A stretch of DNA of 64,000 nt from the NCBI RefSeq assembly GCF_032362555.1, contig NC_083535.1, forward strand, positions 10,044,001-10,108,000. Direction: 5' to 3'. This stretch comes from Amyelois transitella. Lineage: Eukaryota > Arthropoda > Insecta > Lepidoptera > Pyralidae. Shown one piece after another: positions 23,019 to 33,852 of this stretch (position 1 is its first letter; each line of letters opens with the position of its first letter). Below the pieces are notes generated by a model. The model did not search any database. It saw only the letters and a program-made list of their open reading frames with translations, and was not told where the DNA came from. The translations under genes and the position numbers were made by a program.

Positions 23019-26000
23019 TCACAGCTCGTTGTGTAAGTCTTCAGGCAGTTGTACTATATCCGAATTCTCTGTGTCGCTGATGTAACCTTCCTCTCCGGTG
23101 TAATACGTAGGATAGACTAGAAGGGGAGCCGCTGACAGTGCTATGAGGTCGCGCTTCGGAAAATGAGACTTCCAAGTGTCACTGTGGAATGGTAAATCAA
23201 TGTATTTATTTTTTACATAGAACATACATATAATCAAATCTAAGTCCCTTACGGGGTAAACAAAACCAACAGTCTTAAAAAGACTGTAAGACCACATTCA
23301 ACTCTTGTGACTTTGTGATGGAATTGAGATTCAAATATTGACAGACAGTCTAGTGCTAGCCCATCATCTAAAATTATTTATTTCTATGCACAAAATACAA
23401 CCTACCTATCCATTAGGAGGACTTAATACAGTAAGTATTACGTACAGTCAACCACATATACAGTTACCCTATACAACCCTATGACGCGGAAACAAAGGCG
23501 AGTATGCAATCAATTTGGGAAGATTAATATACAAAATTCTAAAATATTATTTATTATATTTAATTGTTGTTGACTATATCAGTGAACATTGGATAAAATA
23601 TAAAAGTGTTATGTATAGCTGCGAAATTATATGCCGAGAATCATGTTAATTAAGTTGTTAATATCATATTCCGCCATGAGGATGACTATGATTTAATCCA
23701 GCCAATAAGACCGACTATAGTTCACAGCTTTAATGTTGCTAGTTAAAAAATTCTGTTATCCTTTTCCTGCAAACTAGATTAGGTACAAACATTCCTAAAA
23801 TTAGTTCGAAGAAACTCACTTGGGATGCTGATCGAACATGATAGGCAGAAACTCGTCGACGGGCAGCATATTCTCTTTGGGACCGGCAGCCATCAGTTTC
23901 TTGGCACCGCGTTCAGTCACTATATAGCCTAGAGTCCAGTACGAGTAGAGCGGCCGAGTGGTATGCTCCGTTATGTATTCTTCGTCTCCACCAAGCATTA
24001 CTTTCCGGCCTAGATATCTGTAAAAACAATTGTTCAAATTACATATAACAGCTGTCATTTTGTGTTTTTTTTTATACTATGGCCCAGAAACTGAATGCGA
24101 ACAGCTATAGACCGAGTTACATGAATATACATACATGAAGTCATATTACCTTAAAATGGTAAAATAACAGTGCACCAGAGGTGAAGACAAGGAGTTATGT
24201 TAGGAAATATAAAAGACACGGCAGTCTATATATATTATAAATAGTGTTGTTAATTCTTTTACGTAGTGTATGAAATTCACTCATTAAATTCATAAATATC
24301 TTCTTCTTTATCTTGGGGTTAATCTCGGTTACATCCTTACCCCTCAGGAGAGGCCTGGGGTTCGCCTTTACACCACGAATATACCCATATGCATGAAAAT
24401 TTGTACACTGCATATAAATATAGCCTTTGTGAACGTAGCTGGAGTGAGTTTCTCGAGACTCAAGTCACAATAGGAAACACCTTCAGCCAATTGGAAAACC
24501 ATTGCTAAAAGCGTGTTCCGTTTTAGCCTACTATTATGCCGTAGAGAGTTTATTAGACGTCGCCACAACTGCTTTGCGTGATGACGAAGTGTACGAAGTA
24601 TTTATCAGATATTACTTACAGAAGGTCCCAGTCGATATCCTTGACCTCGTCCATGAGCCCGAGGAGCCGGTGCCGGAAGTACGGCACGAAATGTACGTCA
24701 TCTTCAAGCACTAAGGTTTTCGCGTACTTATTCTTTATTATCTGAAAAATCAGTGTGATGAGTTATTATATTATTAAGTATACAATATTTCTAGGACGTT
24801 AAGTCATAAAGAATAGGTACTTATATTAAAAATAAATATTACCTCTTCCCAAATGTAATAATGGCTCAGGAAGCAGCCAACCTCGCCAGCCTTCATCGGT
24901 CTGGAAATATGGTTAATGAATTAAGAAATTGTAAAACAAGAAAGTAATAAATCCCTTTTAACTTATATTGTTGTCAACTTGTTCTGTATATGGAATCATC
25001 AATGAATAGATAATAATTTATGTTAACATACTAAAAAAATACTCCATTAAGTATTAATTTTACGATAATTTATTTAACATTTTTTCATACCTTTTGTGAT
25101 AGGGATCTTCGTAATTAGGCATCAGAGTAACAGAGTATTCTCTTAGATCATTCAAGTCCAATTTTCTGAAACATAAAGTTAAATCTGAAACATAAAGTTT
25201 ATAAAATTGTTGCGAAAAATCAGTCTTAATGTCAAGACTATTTGTAACTTCCATCATGTCCAATATCCCGAATCCTCAATATCTCCGTAAAAAAATACAC
25301 TATAAATCAACTAGAACTTTAAAAATTCCCATTGCATGTCAATATTAAGCAGTACCTGCTGAAAACTTATTCTTTTTTTTCCAACATGTAAGACACAAAA
25401 GCTTATCTGTATTTAAGAAATGCTTTGACAGTTCCTTGTAAAAATACAGATTTAAATATAAGAGTGAAGTAAGGAGTTAAAATTAAAATAATATATACCT
25501 TCCGTCAACAGCTTGAAACAGCTTAACGTCCATGCCGAGTTCTTTGAAACTAAGCTCCATCAGCTGTCTTCTCTCCGGTCTTCTTTCCAGGTTGATCATA
25601 TAAATCTCATCTAACCCAAACTTCCACTTCTCCGGATATTTCACATAATTCTGCAAGGGCGGGTCCACGGTCAGCGGTATACTGCGACCAATAGCTTCCA
25701 GCTTAATGTTGAGGAGCTGTTCATTGTCTTTTGTAAGGTCGTCTGTTTCCTCGAGGGGAACCAGGACAAACCCGTAGAGATGGTCGTTGCATATGTTTAG
25801 GGTGACTCCTGTCGAAAATACAAGTTTACATGAATGAATCATGATTAATGGCTATTTATGGCACTTAAGAATAGGACCACTCCATCTCTTTTCCATGGAT
25901 GTGGTAAAAGACTAAGGACCTATCCCTAATAAACTTGGAATTCTTCTAGTACCTATGCAATGGACAAGCAACCTGTCACTATTTGAATCTCAATTCCAAT

Positions 26001-29000
26001 ATAAAGACATACAGCTGAATGTGACCTATCAAAGCCTTTCTTTCAGCCAATGTGGTCTTTAAAAAAAATAACTTCTACCTCTACTTGTTGAATCATATGC
26101 AATAAATATACATATACGCCCAAATCAGCTTTAAATTGAGCTTTAAACGTATGTAGGCTAGGCTACCAAAGTGTAAAAACATGGTGATTAAAATCTGCAA
26201 ATAATAAATAGTATTTACCACTATTCCTAGCACTTATTGCGAATGCTATGATGTCATCCTGCGGTCCGTCGTACTTTTCTATTTTATTAGGGTCGTAGGT
26301 CAGTTTATCCGCAACGTTATGCCGCAGTGATATCAATACCGCCGTGTTAACCATTGGCACCTCGTGACATGACTGGTTCTCTCGCCGCAAGATAGGCTGG
26401 TAGTCGTCTGTTCTTTGGTAATAGTAATTCGCGGTCATGCCACACCTGAAAACAGTTAGTTAGTTGCTAGTATTTTCTAGGATTTAAGGCCAAAGTCCTT
26501 CCCAGCCCAAAGTGACAACTTTCTGTACAACAAATAATCAATAGGTAGTAGTAACTTGTGTTGAAGAAGGTTGGCTTACAAAGGTTGGGGAAGTTCAACG
26601 GAAAACCGGGTCGTATAGGGCTCCTTTCCAGATAATTCAGTACGCAAATGGGACGAATGTCCGGAGGGTGAATAATTAGAAAGCCCATACCATCGTCGCT
26701 AAACGATAGAATTGGGAACATGTTGTTGAGAAGAAATAGAAAATTTATGTCTTCCTATCCCTCTTTTCACTTAATTTGGCTTCATACATAGAAATATACA
26801 TGTACCCTTAAAAAATGTGCAGAATGTGCTCAGCAAAAAAATTAAAACATTGAAATGAGTATGACATATCCCTTGTTGTGTAAACAGAGTTAACAGTCTT
26901 GTAATCTCTAATCACAACTAGCATCATGTCATAAATATATGTATAAATAAATATATATAGATAATACCAAATGCAACTCGCTCATGCAAGTGAAATATAT
27001 TATGCAAAAAAAATTCTGTTCAATTGTGCTAACTAGCCATTTGGTTTTAATATCACCACTAGTCTTGTTGCTAAATGGCAGTGTTCAATCTAATGGCTTA
27101 ATGCAAATTAACAGCTATTTTAAACACTTGTATGCAACAAACGTAAATCTGTTACGATCAATATAGTTATTTCGTGCAATTCCAGTGGCCGTGCTCCAAG
27201 CCAATAAAACGGTCATGTTTATGAACATACAATAACATTTGGTGTACATAAGTACATTATAATCAATTCCATATCACCTGCTGAGTAGACAGAGCCAACA
27301 GTCTAACAGTCAAAGGCTGAAGGGATATGTTCAGCAGTATGTCTTTATGATTGAATTAAGATACAAATAGTGATACGGATTACTAGCTAAAAGAGAAAAA
27401 AAAATAATAAAAAAAATCTTAAACTTGGATTTTTTGTTAAGCTTTTCTCTTAGACGCCTTTTAGGACATCAAAGAGAAAGATATGGAGTCCTCCTATTAT
27501 AAACTGAGAGGAATCACACGGCAAAATGTTCTACATACAAATAATTGTCATAAGAGCAATTGAGAACAACTGCAAATAAATTGATAAGTGAAATGAAATG
27601 ATCAACAAATGGTGTAAAATAAAAAAAGATCAAATAACAAAAGCACCTTTTGCTACAGCATGCTCAAGCATTACATAGACAGTGCATGCATGCGGTGCTA
27701 ACCAAAAGTTGGAGTAGAGTCCGTCAGACAACAGCATCGGAGATATTATAGTCATGTTCTTTCTCACTAGCCTCTTCAGTGCGTGGATATCCGTCAAAAA
27801 CACGTCTGCATCAATCATCTGAAAGAGGATTAAAAATGGTACCGGAATATGCAAGATTTGCAATTTATGACCAACTAGCTGTTGCCCGCACCTTCATCTG
27901 CCATTGGTCTTTATACTTTTGTAGTACATTGTACATACATGTAATCAGTTCTATAGCCCTTACAGGAGAGACAAATCACAGTCTAGGAAAGATTTGATAG
28001 GCCACATGCAGCTGTTTGGCTCAATGAGAGAATTGAGATTCAAAAAGTGTCAGGTTGCTAACCCATCGCCTAAAAGTAGAATTCCAAGTTAATATGCCTA
28101 CACCTAAGTCGCCTTTTATGACTTCCATGGAAAAGAGAGTGGTAATATTTCTTTTCTCTTTGGTGACGGGAACGACACAGCACTTTTTTTGTACACTAGC
28201 TAGAATTTCAAAAGAAGCATAGCATTTACTTTTTTTTCTAGAAATTCCCACAAGAGCAAAATGCCAGGTTATGTCTTGTATTTTATAAAATCCTAACTAA
28301 AATGCATGAGTTCAATAGATTTCTAATTTTTTTATAGCTCTTATCAACTTTGTCTGCAGGAAAATGAATCATACAAAGGCATGGTGAGTTTCGTATGTCA
28401 CAGGTTATTGAACTCATAAATTCAGACAGTTGACCCTTACAGATTTTATCAGTAAACTAGATGCTTTTGTTATTACAAGTATATTGGATGAAAAGAAAGA
28501 AATGTAATATGTATGTTATGTATGAATAAAAAAAATTGCTGTATATACAATTACTATATAATTAAAAAAACTAATAATTAGGTAATTTATTTCTGTCAGT
28601 TACGTCAGTAATTGAAGTTTTGTATATAGATTGTTATGTCACACTCATAAAGCATAATGGCCTTAGCGGCATGCTGTCGACTTCGTCTGTCCTAGGTCTG
28701 ACTGTCTTGGGACAAATTGGATTAAATGTGTATAATAAAATGGCACAGAGCAGCGTGCCACCAGTCATGTTATAATTATTTATAATTAAACAGCTGGACA
28801 ATACTGTACATATGCTACAATCAATGGTAAAATAGGTCATAATTCAGTAATTTTATTACTTTTTTAAAGAAATTTATAAATACATACATTACATACATAC
28901 ATATGGTCATGTCAATATCCCTTGCGGGGTAGACAGAGCCAACAGTCTTGAAAAGACTGAATGGCCACGTTCAGCTATTTATAAATGTTGCTATTTTATC

Positions 29001-29949
29001 TAAACTATTTATCATATAACATTGTTGACCAGTTGGTTGCCCAGGAAATGGTGTTTCATTATTTTATTTTCTTATTACATGCTCTATCAAATTGAAAGCT
29101 ATTTTGCCACTTTGATATTGGTATCAGTAAAAGAATAAAGAGATTGACTAGACCTTCCGAAATCAAGCAATTTATTTTATACAGTAAACATAGCAGGACA
29201 TTGTTTTTAGCAGAGATATTGTATACTTACAAATAAATAGTCAGCCCACATTCTTTTGGCAAACTCAAGTGCTTTTTCCCTGAGTGCAATAATGTGACGG
29301 AATCGTGCTTTGCTCCAGTGAGTTGGAGATTTCTCCTCATAGTGCAGTCTCGCACTTGTAGAATTTTTGGTAATATACACACCATTGTATTCACTTGCAT
29401 AGTTCTCTGCCCACGTCTCTAGTATTTCAATGCTGTTATCTTCATTATAATCACTGTACATCCTGTGGAAATACATAGTGAATTACTGAAACAGATGTTG
29501 ATAAAATAACAAGTGCAATGGCCATTAGATGCAAAGCAATTGCAAGAAAAGTTAGTATAGTAGTAGATACTTATATTAAAATAATCTTTATGTAATAACT
29601 AGTACTTTAATATATAGATTTTCTACGAAACAGGAAGTAAAACCGCCAAATAGGTCACCTCTGGAATCCAGTTGCCTACTTTTCGTAGTATAAAAACCAT
29701 TTATTACACCAAGGTCTGAAACTTTTTCAGCATTAAAAATAGAAGATCAACTTACCAAATGTATACTCGATCCTTGGGATAGTCTAGATTGCGTAAACAA
29801 GTTAAAAAATAAGGTAAGGTGTGAGCTTTGTTTCTTACAAGAACAGAAATGCCTATTGTAGGCCATTTATAACCAGAATCATGGTCAAAACACTCATAAT
29901 AGTTTATTGAATAAATTCCTAACAGAGCAATAATAGCATATATACGCAT
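23019..29949 (-). CDS. Colgalt1: Procollagen galactosyltransferase (GT25 family)
   Basis: Ten exons read on the minus strand: 29949-29756, 29462-29231, 27818-27703, 26445-26219, 25808-25499, 25165-25091, 24900-24843, 24741-24620, 24017-23820, 23181-23019. All phases agree and give 564 residues. The family adds galactose to hydroxylysine in collagens inside the ER. Visible marks: a signal peptide (about 1-22), the [16 protein letters not shown] start of the first glycosyltransferase half, a DAD motif at 145-147, SNFWCGMT across exons 3-4, the second half with [10 protein letters not shown], a LEDDV motif at about 416-420, LPVDEFLP, and [13 protein letters not shown] near the end. The last four residues are HNEL, an ER-retention-type signal. 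Introns contain several dispersed repeats. The ATG at 29949 is chosen because it starts the signal peptide. Vertebrates have COLGALT1, COLGALT2 and CERCAM; which one is closest cannot be decided here. Confidence 0.93.
23223..23371 (-). repeat. LINE-derived dispersed repeat, copy g (tail half)
   Basis: Lies in the last intron of the galactosyltransferase, in the same orientation as the gene. (CATA)-type end and 'gactgtaagaccacattcaac' block are recognisable but diverged. Confidence 0.75.
25868..26052 (+). repeat. LINE-derived dispersed repeat, copy h (diverged)
   Basis: In intron 4 of the galactosyltransferase, opposite to the gene. It starts at 'agaataggaccactccatct' and fades before the tail. 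Confidence 0.75.
27257..27523 (-). repeat. LINE-derived dispersed repeat, copy i (full length, old)
   Basis: Spans the whole unit, from the 'ataatcaattccatatcacc' end to the 'gaatcacacggca' head, with many substitutions. It lies in intron 3 of the galactosyltransferase. Confidence 0.7.
27933..28183 (-). repeat. LINE-derived dispersed repeat, copy j (full length)
   Basis: In intron 2 of the galactosyltransferase. All blocks are present in reverse order, ending with 'gacgggaacgacacagcac'. Confidence 0.8.
28882..28979 (-). repeat. LINE-derived dispersed repeat, copy k (tail only)
   Basis: A well-conserved tail fragment with (CATA)n followed by 'gcggggtagacagagccaac'; it stops at 'cacgttcagct'. 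Confidence 0.8.
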
Positions 29950-30635
29950 TCTGGTCTGCACGATTTATTAAATAACAAAACACTACTAAAATTAAATTTC
30001 TTGAAGTCCCGTCCGGTCGGCAAACAATAAATCTTGTGGTCTTGGACTGTCATCTCGTTCTAATTATCAACAACAACCGCGAATATTTAAATCGACCAAC
30101 CAAAGAGAAGCACCAACTCTCAAATAAGTAGTGACAGCTAACAGTTACAGTTTAAATGTAGACGATTCTTGAATTAAATAAATTCAGGCCGCGATATGAA
30201 GCATTTGCAGCCAGATTATTTTCAAATTTACAACAGGTTTTAAGTGCATTAAGAATACCTGCGAAACCTGACACCTATATTTTTGGTGCGACAGAATGCA
30301 AAGACCGTAGGTGGCAAGTGGCAAAAATATTTTAATTAATGGTGTAGCCTACCCTATTTTACGAGAAAGGTAAAATTTTATAAATATGTAAGCTACAAAT
30401 ATTTTTAAAATCTGTGACATATTTAATACAACAACATATTTAAAAACATTATTCAACATACTTATGTACACACACAACATATTATGTATTTTATTTATTA
30501 CAGTACAAAGACAACAAAAAATCCCGAAAGGTAATCCTTGGGTTCCACTTTTACCTGTAGATCCCACCCATGAAGTCAACTAAACTTTATAAAGATTATT
30601 TGGCGGAAACCCTAACTGCATATTGTTTTGTTGAC
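29950..30635. promoter_or_regulatory. Intergenic part of a divergent gene pair, left side of the DIRS insertion
   Basis: Upstream of the galactosyltransferase start. Without the DIRS element this would be about 690 bp of a roughly 1.07-kb shared upstream region between the galactosyltransferase and the sushi/Ig gene (the rest is 35367-35747). No core promoter motif could be assigned. Confidence 0.4.
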
Positions 30636-30699
30636 TAATAGCGACATTTTACCTGAAAATAAAATGTTTATTAAACATACTTACCTTATTCGAAGCTTA
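30636..30699 (+). repeat. DIRS 3' extreme, 64-bp arm pairing with 30897-30960
   Basis: An exact reverse complement of 30897-30960. It forms the outermost part of the element's 3' end and overlaps the first bases of the 177-bp inverted repeat. Confidence 0.9.
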
Positions 30700-30862
30700 T
30701 TATATGAGAGAGGGGCAGCTATTTCCGGTCCTAGTACTAGTCTTGACTTCCGGTTTAGGTCCACGCATCCCTCCTTCCGTCTCCTACCACGCCTCCCCCC
30801 ACCAAGCGACACTAGCGCCACCACAGGCAGTTGGATTTTGAAGTCCAATATTTTCCTCATTG
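30686..30862 (+). repeat. DIRS terminal inverted repeat, 3' copy (177 bp)
   Basis: Identical, in inverse orientation, to 35170-35346. It includes the 'tattatatgagagaggggc' block and a GC-rich middle. Confidence 0.92.
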
Positions 30863-30896
30863 AGTAGTTTTTATAACACCAGGTAGATGTATAAAC

Positions 30897-31001
30897 TAAG
30901 CTTCGAATAAGGTAAGTATGTTTAATAAACATTTTATTTTCAGGTAAAATGTCGCTATTAAACAGTACTGTACCGTTATTCGAAGCTTATTATATGAGAG
31001 A
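30897..31001 (+). repeat. DIRS internal complementary region
   Basis: 30897-30960 is complementary to the element's 3' extreme (30636-30699) and 30956-31001 is complementary to its 5' extreme (35321-35366). The two halves overlap by the five bases TATTA at 30956-30960, matching the TAATA found at both outer borders. This is the arrangement expected of a template for the circle junction in the DIRS replication model. Confidence 0.9.
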
Positions 31002-31261
31002 TTTGTCTATTATCGCCTGGTGGTCGCTAGGGAACGTCAATGTGATCAAAAAGACTTTAAAGTCATCGAATCTATATTTTTATTAAAATATAGGTAGATG
31101 GTATAGGTGCCAGCAGTGACGAGGCATAGGTGATTATTAATGTTTTATTGTAAATCAACACATTGTTACTATATGTAGACAAATATATAAATTATAACAA
31201 ACAAAATTATGAAAAGAAAATATGAAATCTGAGCATATGATTTTCTAATTTTGTGTATTAA

Positions 31262-33274
31262 TCAATCATCTGTAGGAGTAAACAAAGCGGAAATAGAGTG
31301 AGCATGTGCTGAGGAGGGTGTTAACTCTCTCCGATAAAATCTAAAGAACGTATTAGCAGATTTCCAGTTTCCCCTGGAAAGTATGTCTTCCAGTTGGAAA
31401 TTTTCTATCCAACTCTTAGATGCAACAGCTGATCTCAGACTTCCTGGAGTGGCTTCTATTCCCGCGTCATTAAGTAGTTTCTTCACCCAGCCTCCGATAA
31501 TTGTACGCGAAGCGGGTTTAGGGGTTCCTGTTATGGTTACAAAAAGACAATCACTTTTAGCCCGGGATCTTCGTTCTTGCGTAAGGGCAATTAGATGTTT
31601 TACCCAGTATACTGGACAGAGTAGGTTATTCTCCTCATTCGGCATCAATTTCCAATTGGATTGTCGTCTTTTATCGGTATCGGTTTTAGAGCCGAAGGCA
31701 GGTGTGAAAATTATTGCATCTTCTGACACTGAGTAGTATTCAGGTGAAATTCTTAGTAATGTGAGGTCATGCACTCGTCTTCCTGAACAGAGTAGAAGAA
31801 TGGTTGCTGTTCTTTTTGCTGCCTCTAATATCTCAGATTGACCGGTCGCCTTTATGCTCAAAAAGCGAATGAGGATATCCGTATCCCAAATGGGTGGTTT
31901 ACTAGGTCTAGGGGTCGCTAAAGCAACGGCTTTTAGCACTTGCTTTACCAGGCTATTAGAGCTTAACTTCTCTTGGCCTTCTGGGTTGACAAATGTAGAA
32001 ATAGCAGATTTATGGACAAGAATAGTGCTAAGTGAGAGCTTTTCTTTTTGGTGTAAGTCGGCTACGAAACGCGCAAAATCAGATCCCGATGGATTATACA
32101 TATCAATACCTTGTTCCTTTGCCCACTTTATCCACCTCTTCAATGCGGGCCGATAAGTGTTAAGCGTGGACCTACGCCAACTTGATGACAGCAATTCACG
32201 TTGTTCTGTTGACCAATTGGTTAAGTGTTGACTCCACCCCCACATTTCCATATCTCCTAAGTCATTTCTAATGCTTTGGATGGAGGTAGTCCTGTCGATA
32301 AGTCTATCAGAACTTAGCGTAGATTTATTACGATGAAGGGGACAGTCAGATAATTCGCTGATGCGTTGTTCAGATGTGATGGAGGAAACACCCATGCTAG
32401 GTGGTAAGTCCATGTTTTGTTGAATGCATCGTGAACTTGCGCTCTGTCGAGCAATGTGTAGGGAACTACGTGAGCCCGACGTGATGTGAGTAGATCGATT
32501 ACCAGATAGCCCCACTTTTTGAACACCTTCAGAGTCATAGCAGATTGAAGGTGAAGCCATACTGGGGAGGGTGCACCCCGTGACAGACAGTCTGCTTTGC
32601 AGTTGAAACTTCCTGAGATGTGGTAAATATTCAGGTGAATATAGTTGAGTAGTTGAATTGCTGTTAAGCAAGTAAGTTTTATCAGGGCTGTGGATTTCGT
32701 TCCCCCTTCCTTGCGGAGGTAGGAAACTGTTTCGTTGTTTCATTTCATGGCCAAGGTCGTAGAGTTCAGGTGCCGACCGTGATCTTTTAATGCATTGATA
32801 ATAGCGAGCATTTCCTTCGAATTGTAGTGGAGATGCTGCGGGTTCGGTAACCATGTACCTTTGAGCAAGTCCAGTGCGAATGTTGTCTGGTTGCGTAATA
32901 ATGCTCGATCCTGATTTACTAAAAGGAAGTCGTTTAGATACACTAGTACTAGAGTTCCTTCGTTTTTCAGTTGTTGTGCGATCCAATTCGTCATTGTTGC
33001 AAACACTTTTGGAGCAGAACTGATCCCGAAGGGCAAGCAGACCATTTGTAGGAGCTATTTGCAAAAAATCAGCCTTAGGAACCGTCTGTGACTCCTGGCG
33101 ATAGGTAAGTGGAAGTAGGCGTGATGAAAATCGATATTCATCATCCAGTTGCCCGATTGAATGAAATTTGGTACCTTTTGAATGTTTATAAGTCTGAACT
33201 TTCCCGGACAAACAAATTTGTTCGGGTTTTTTAGGTTGAATATGGGCCTTGACGTGCCGTCGCCTTTGGGGCAT
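31262..33274 (-). CDS. DIRS tyrosine recombinase ORF
   Basis: An open frame of 670 codons. The recombinase itself occupies about residues 368-660: a SAM-like N-terminal part (STLNTYRPALKRWIKW), then CSGRRVHDL with the first catalytic Arg, SLRSAVASKSW with the second, and FFRFYRRE with the candidate nucleophilic Tyr. The upstream 300 or so residues overlap the reverse transcriptase region in another frame and may not be translated as drawn; a more downstream Met is possible. The element uses this enzyme to integrate a circular DNA instead of a DDE integrase. No stop breaks the domain. Confidence 0.85.
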   Translation of the reverse strand: MPQRRRHVKAHIQPKKPEQICLSGKVQTYKHSKGTKFHSIGQLDDEYRFSSRLLPLTYRQESQTVPKADFLQIAPTNGLLALRDQFCSKSVCNNDELDRTTTEKRRNSSTSVSKRLPFSKSGSSIITQPDNIRTGLAQRYMVTEPAASPLQFEGNARYYQCIKRSRSAPELYDLGHEMKQRNSFLPPQGRGNEIHSPDKTYLLNSNSTTQLYSPEYLPHLRKFQLQSRLSVTGCTLPSMASPSICYDSEGVQKVGLSGNRSTHITSGSRSSLHIARQSASSRCIQQNMDLPPSMGVSSITSEQRISELSDCPLHRNKSTLSSDRLIDRTTSIQSIRNDLGDMEMWGWSQHLTNWSTEQRELLSSSWRRSTLNTYRPALKRWIKWAKEQGIDMYNPSGSDFARFVADLHQKEKLSLSTILVHKSAISTFVNPEGQEKLSSNSLVKQVLKAVALATPRPSKPPIWDTDILIRFLSIKATGQSEILEAAKRTATILLLCSGRRVHDLTLLRISPEYYSVSEDAIIFTPAFGSKTDTDKRRQSNWKLMPNEENNLLCPVYWVKHLIALTQERRSRAKSDCLFVTITGTPKPASRTIIGGWVKKLLNDAGIEATPGSLRSAVASKSWIENFQLEDILSRGNWKSANTFFRFYRRELTPSSAHAHSISALFTPTDD

Positions 33275-33852
33275 GGAAATATTGTCGACACAAAGCTGGG
33301 TGTAGACTTTACCGTTTCCAATACTTTGTTTTGCTCTAAAAGCTTTTTTATAATGGCAGCAGCTTCGCCTATGTTTCGAGTTTGACGTCGGAAACTTGGC
33401 ATTCTCGGTGTAGGCCTTGATCGAAGTGGTATTCGATAGCCTTTTAACATGTTGAGGATGTGAGGCGGCGCCCCTCGATCCTGCCAGTGACGAGGAAACA
33501 GACTGAGCTGACCGGCACGGAAGGCCTGAGAAGAGTCAGTATCTTTTATTTGAGTCTCTCCTATCCCGGCGGGATGAGGGAGAGAAGGATCTGTTACTCC
33601 TGGGTTTGTCCTTGGGTCCTTGTCCTGGGTTTCCTCTTTGACTCTTATTTTTTTCCTGAAAGGAATACTCTTTTGTCTTCTTTGACTGTGTACCTTTTTG
33701 CTGGCTGAATTGAGGCTTTTTCTGGGTTGTGCCATGCGCTGATGTCCCGGGACCGTTCTGCGGAGCAGAGTTGCGATCCCTGGTTTTCTGCCAGAAGACT
33801 TTCCTGATGCCGCCAGCTTTTTCCAAAGCGGAGCTAAATCTTTCAGTTTCAA
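32314..33852 (-). pseudogene. DIRS reverse transcriptase/RNase H, broken
   Basis: One frame (33852 to 33055, 33045 to 32740 and 32538 to 32314) carries the pieces. The first holds the RT fingers/palm (FIFNLKN-like and NIDFHHAYFHLPI blocks), the second CLPFGISSAPKVFA and the catalytic motif, the third the conserved segment after RNase H (DAFNKTW, LAWVFPP). There are three lesions. An in-frame TAG at 33055-33057 falls just before the LPFG block. The YxDD box reads YLND (codon AAC), losing the first catalytic Asp. The second piece jumps from the palm straight to an RNase H-like NSKEMLAI, implying an internal deletion. Further stops separate 32740 from 32538. Confidence 0.85.

Noticed and set aside
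24502-24714. 70-codon plus-strand frame
   Set aside because: It is the antisense of the galactosyltransferase exon at 24620-24741, whose frame, motifs and splice sites are far better supported.
30897-30960. Mini-intron reading: gtaagtatg followed 23 bp later by tttattttcag
   Set aside because: The 32-bp spacing is too short for a spliceosomal intron and the whole segment is explained as the DIRS internal complementary region.
31383-32156. Plus-strand frames of 100-117 codons
   Set aside because: Antisense to the DIRS recombinase domain.
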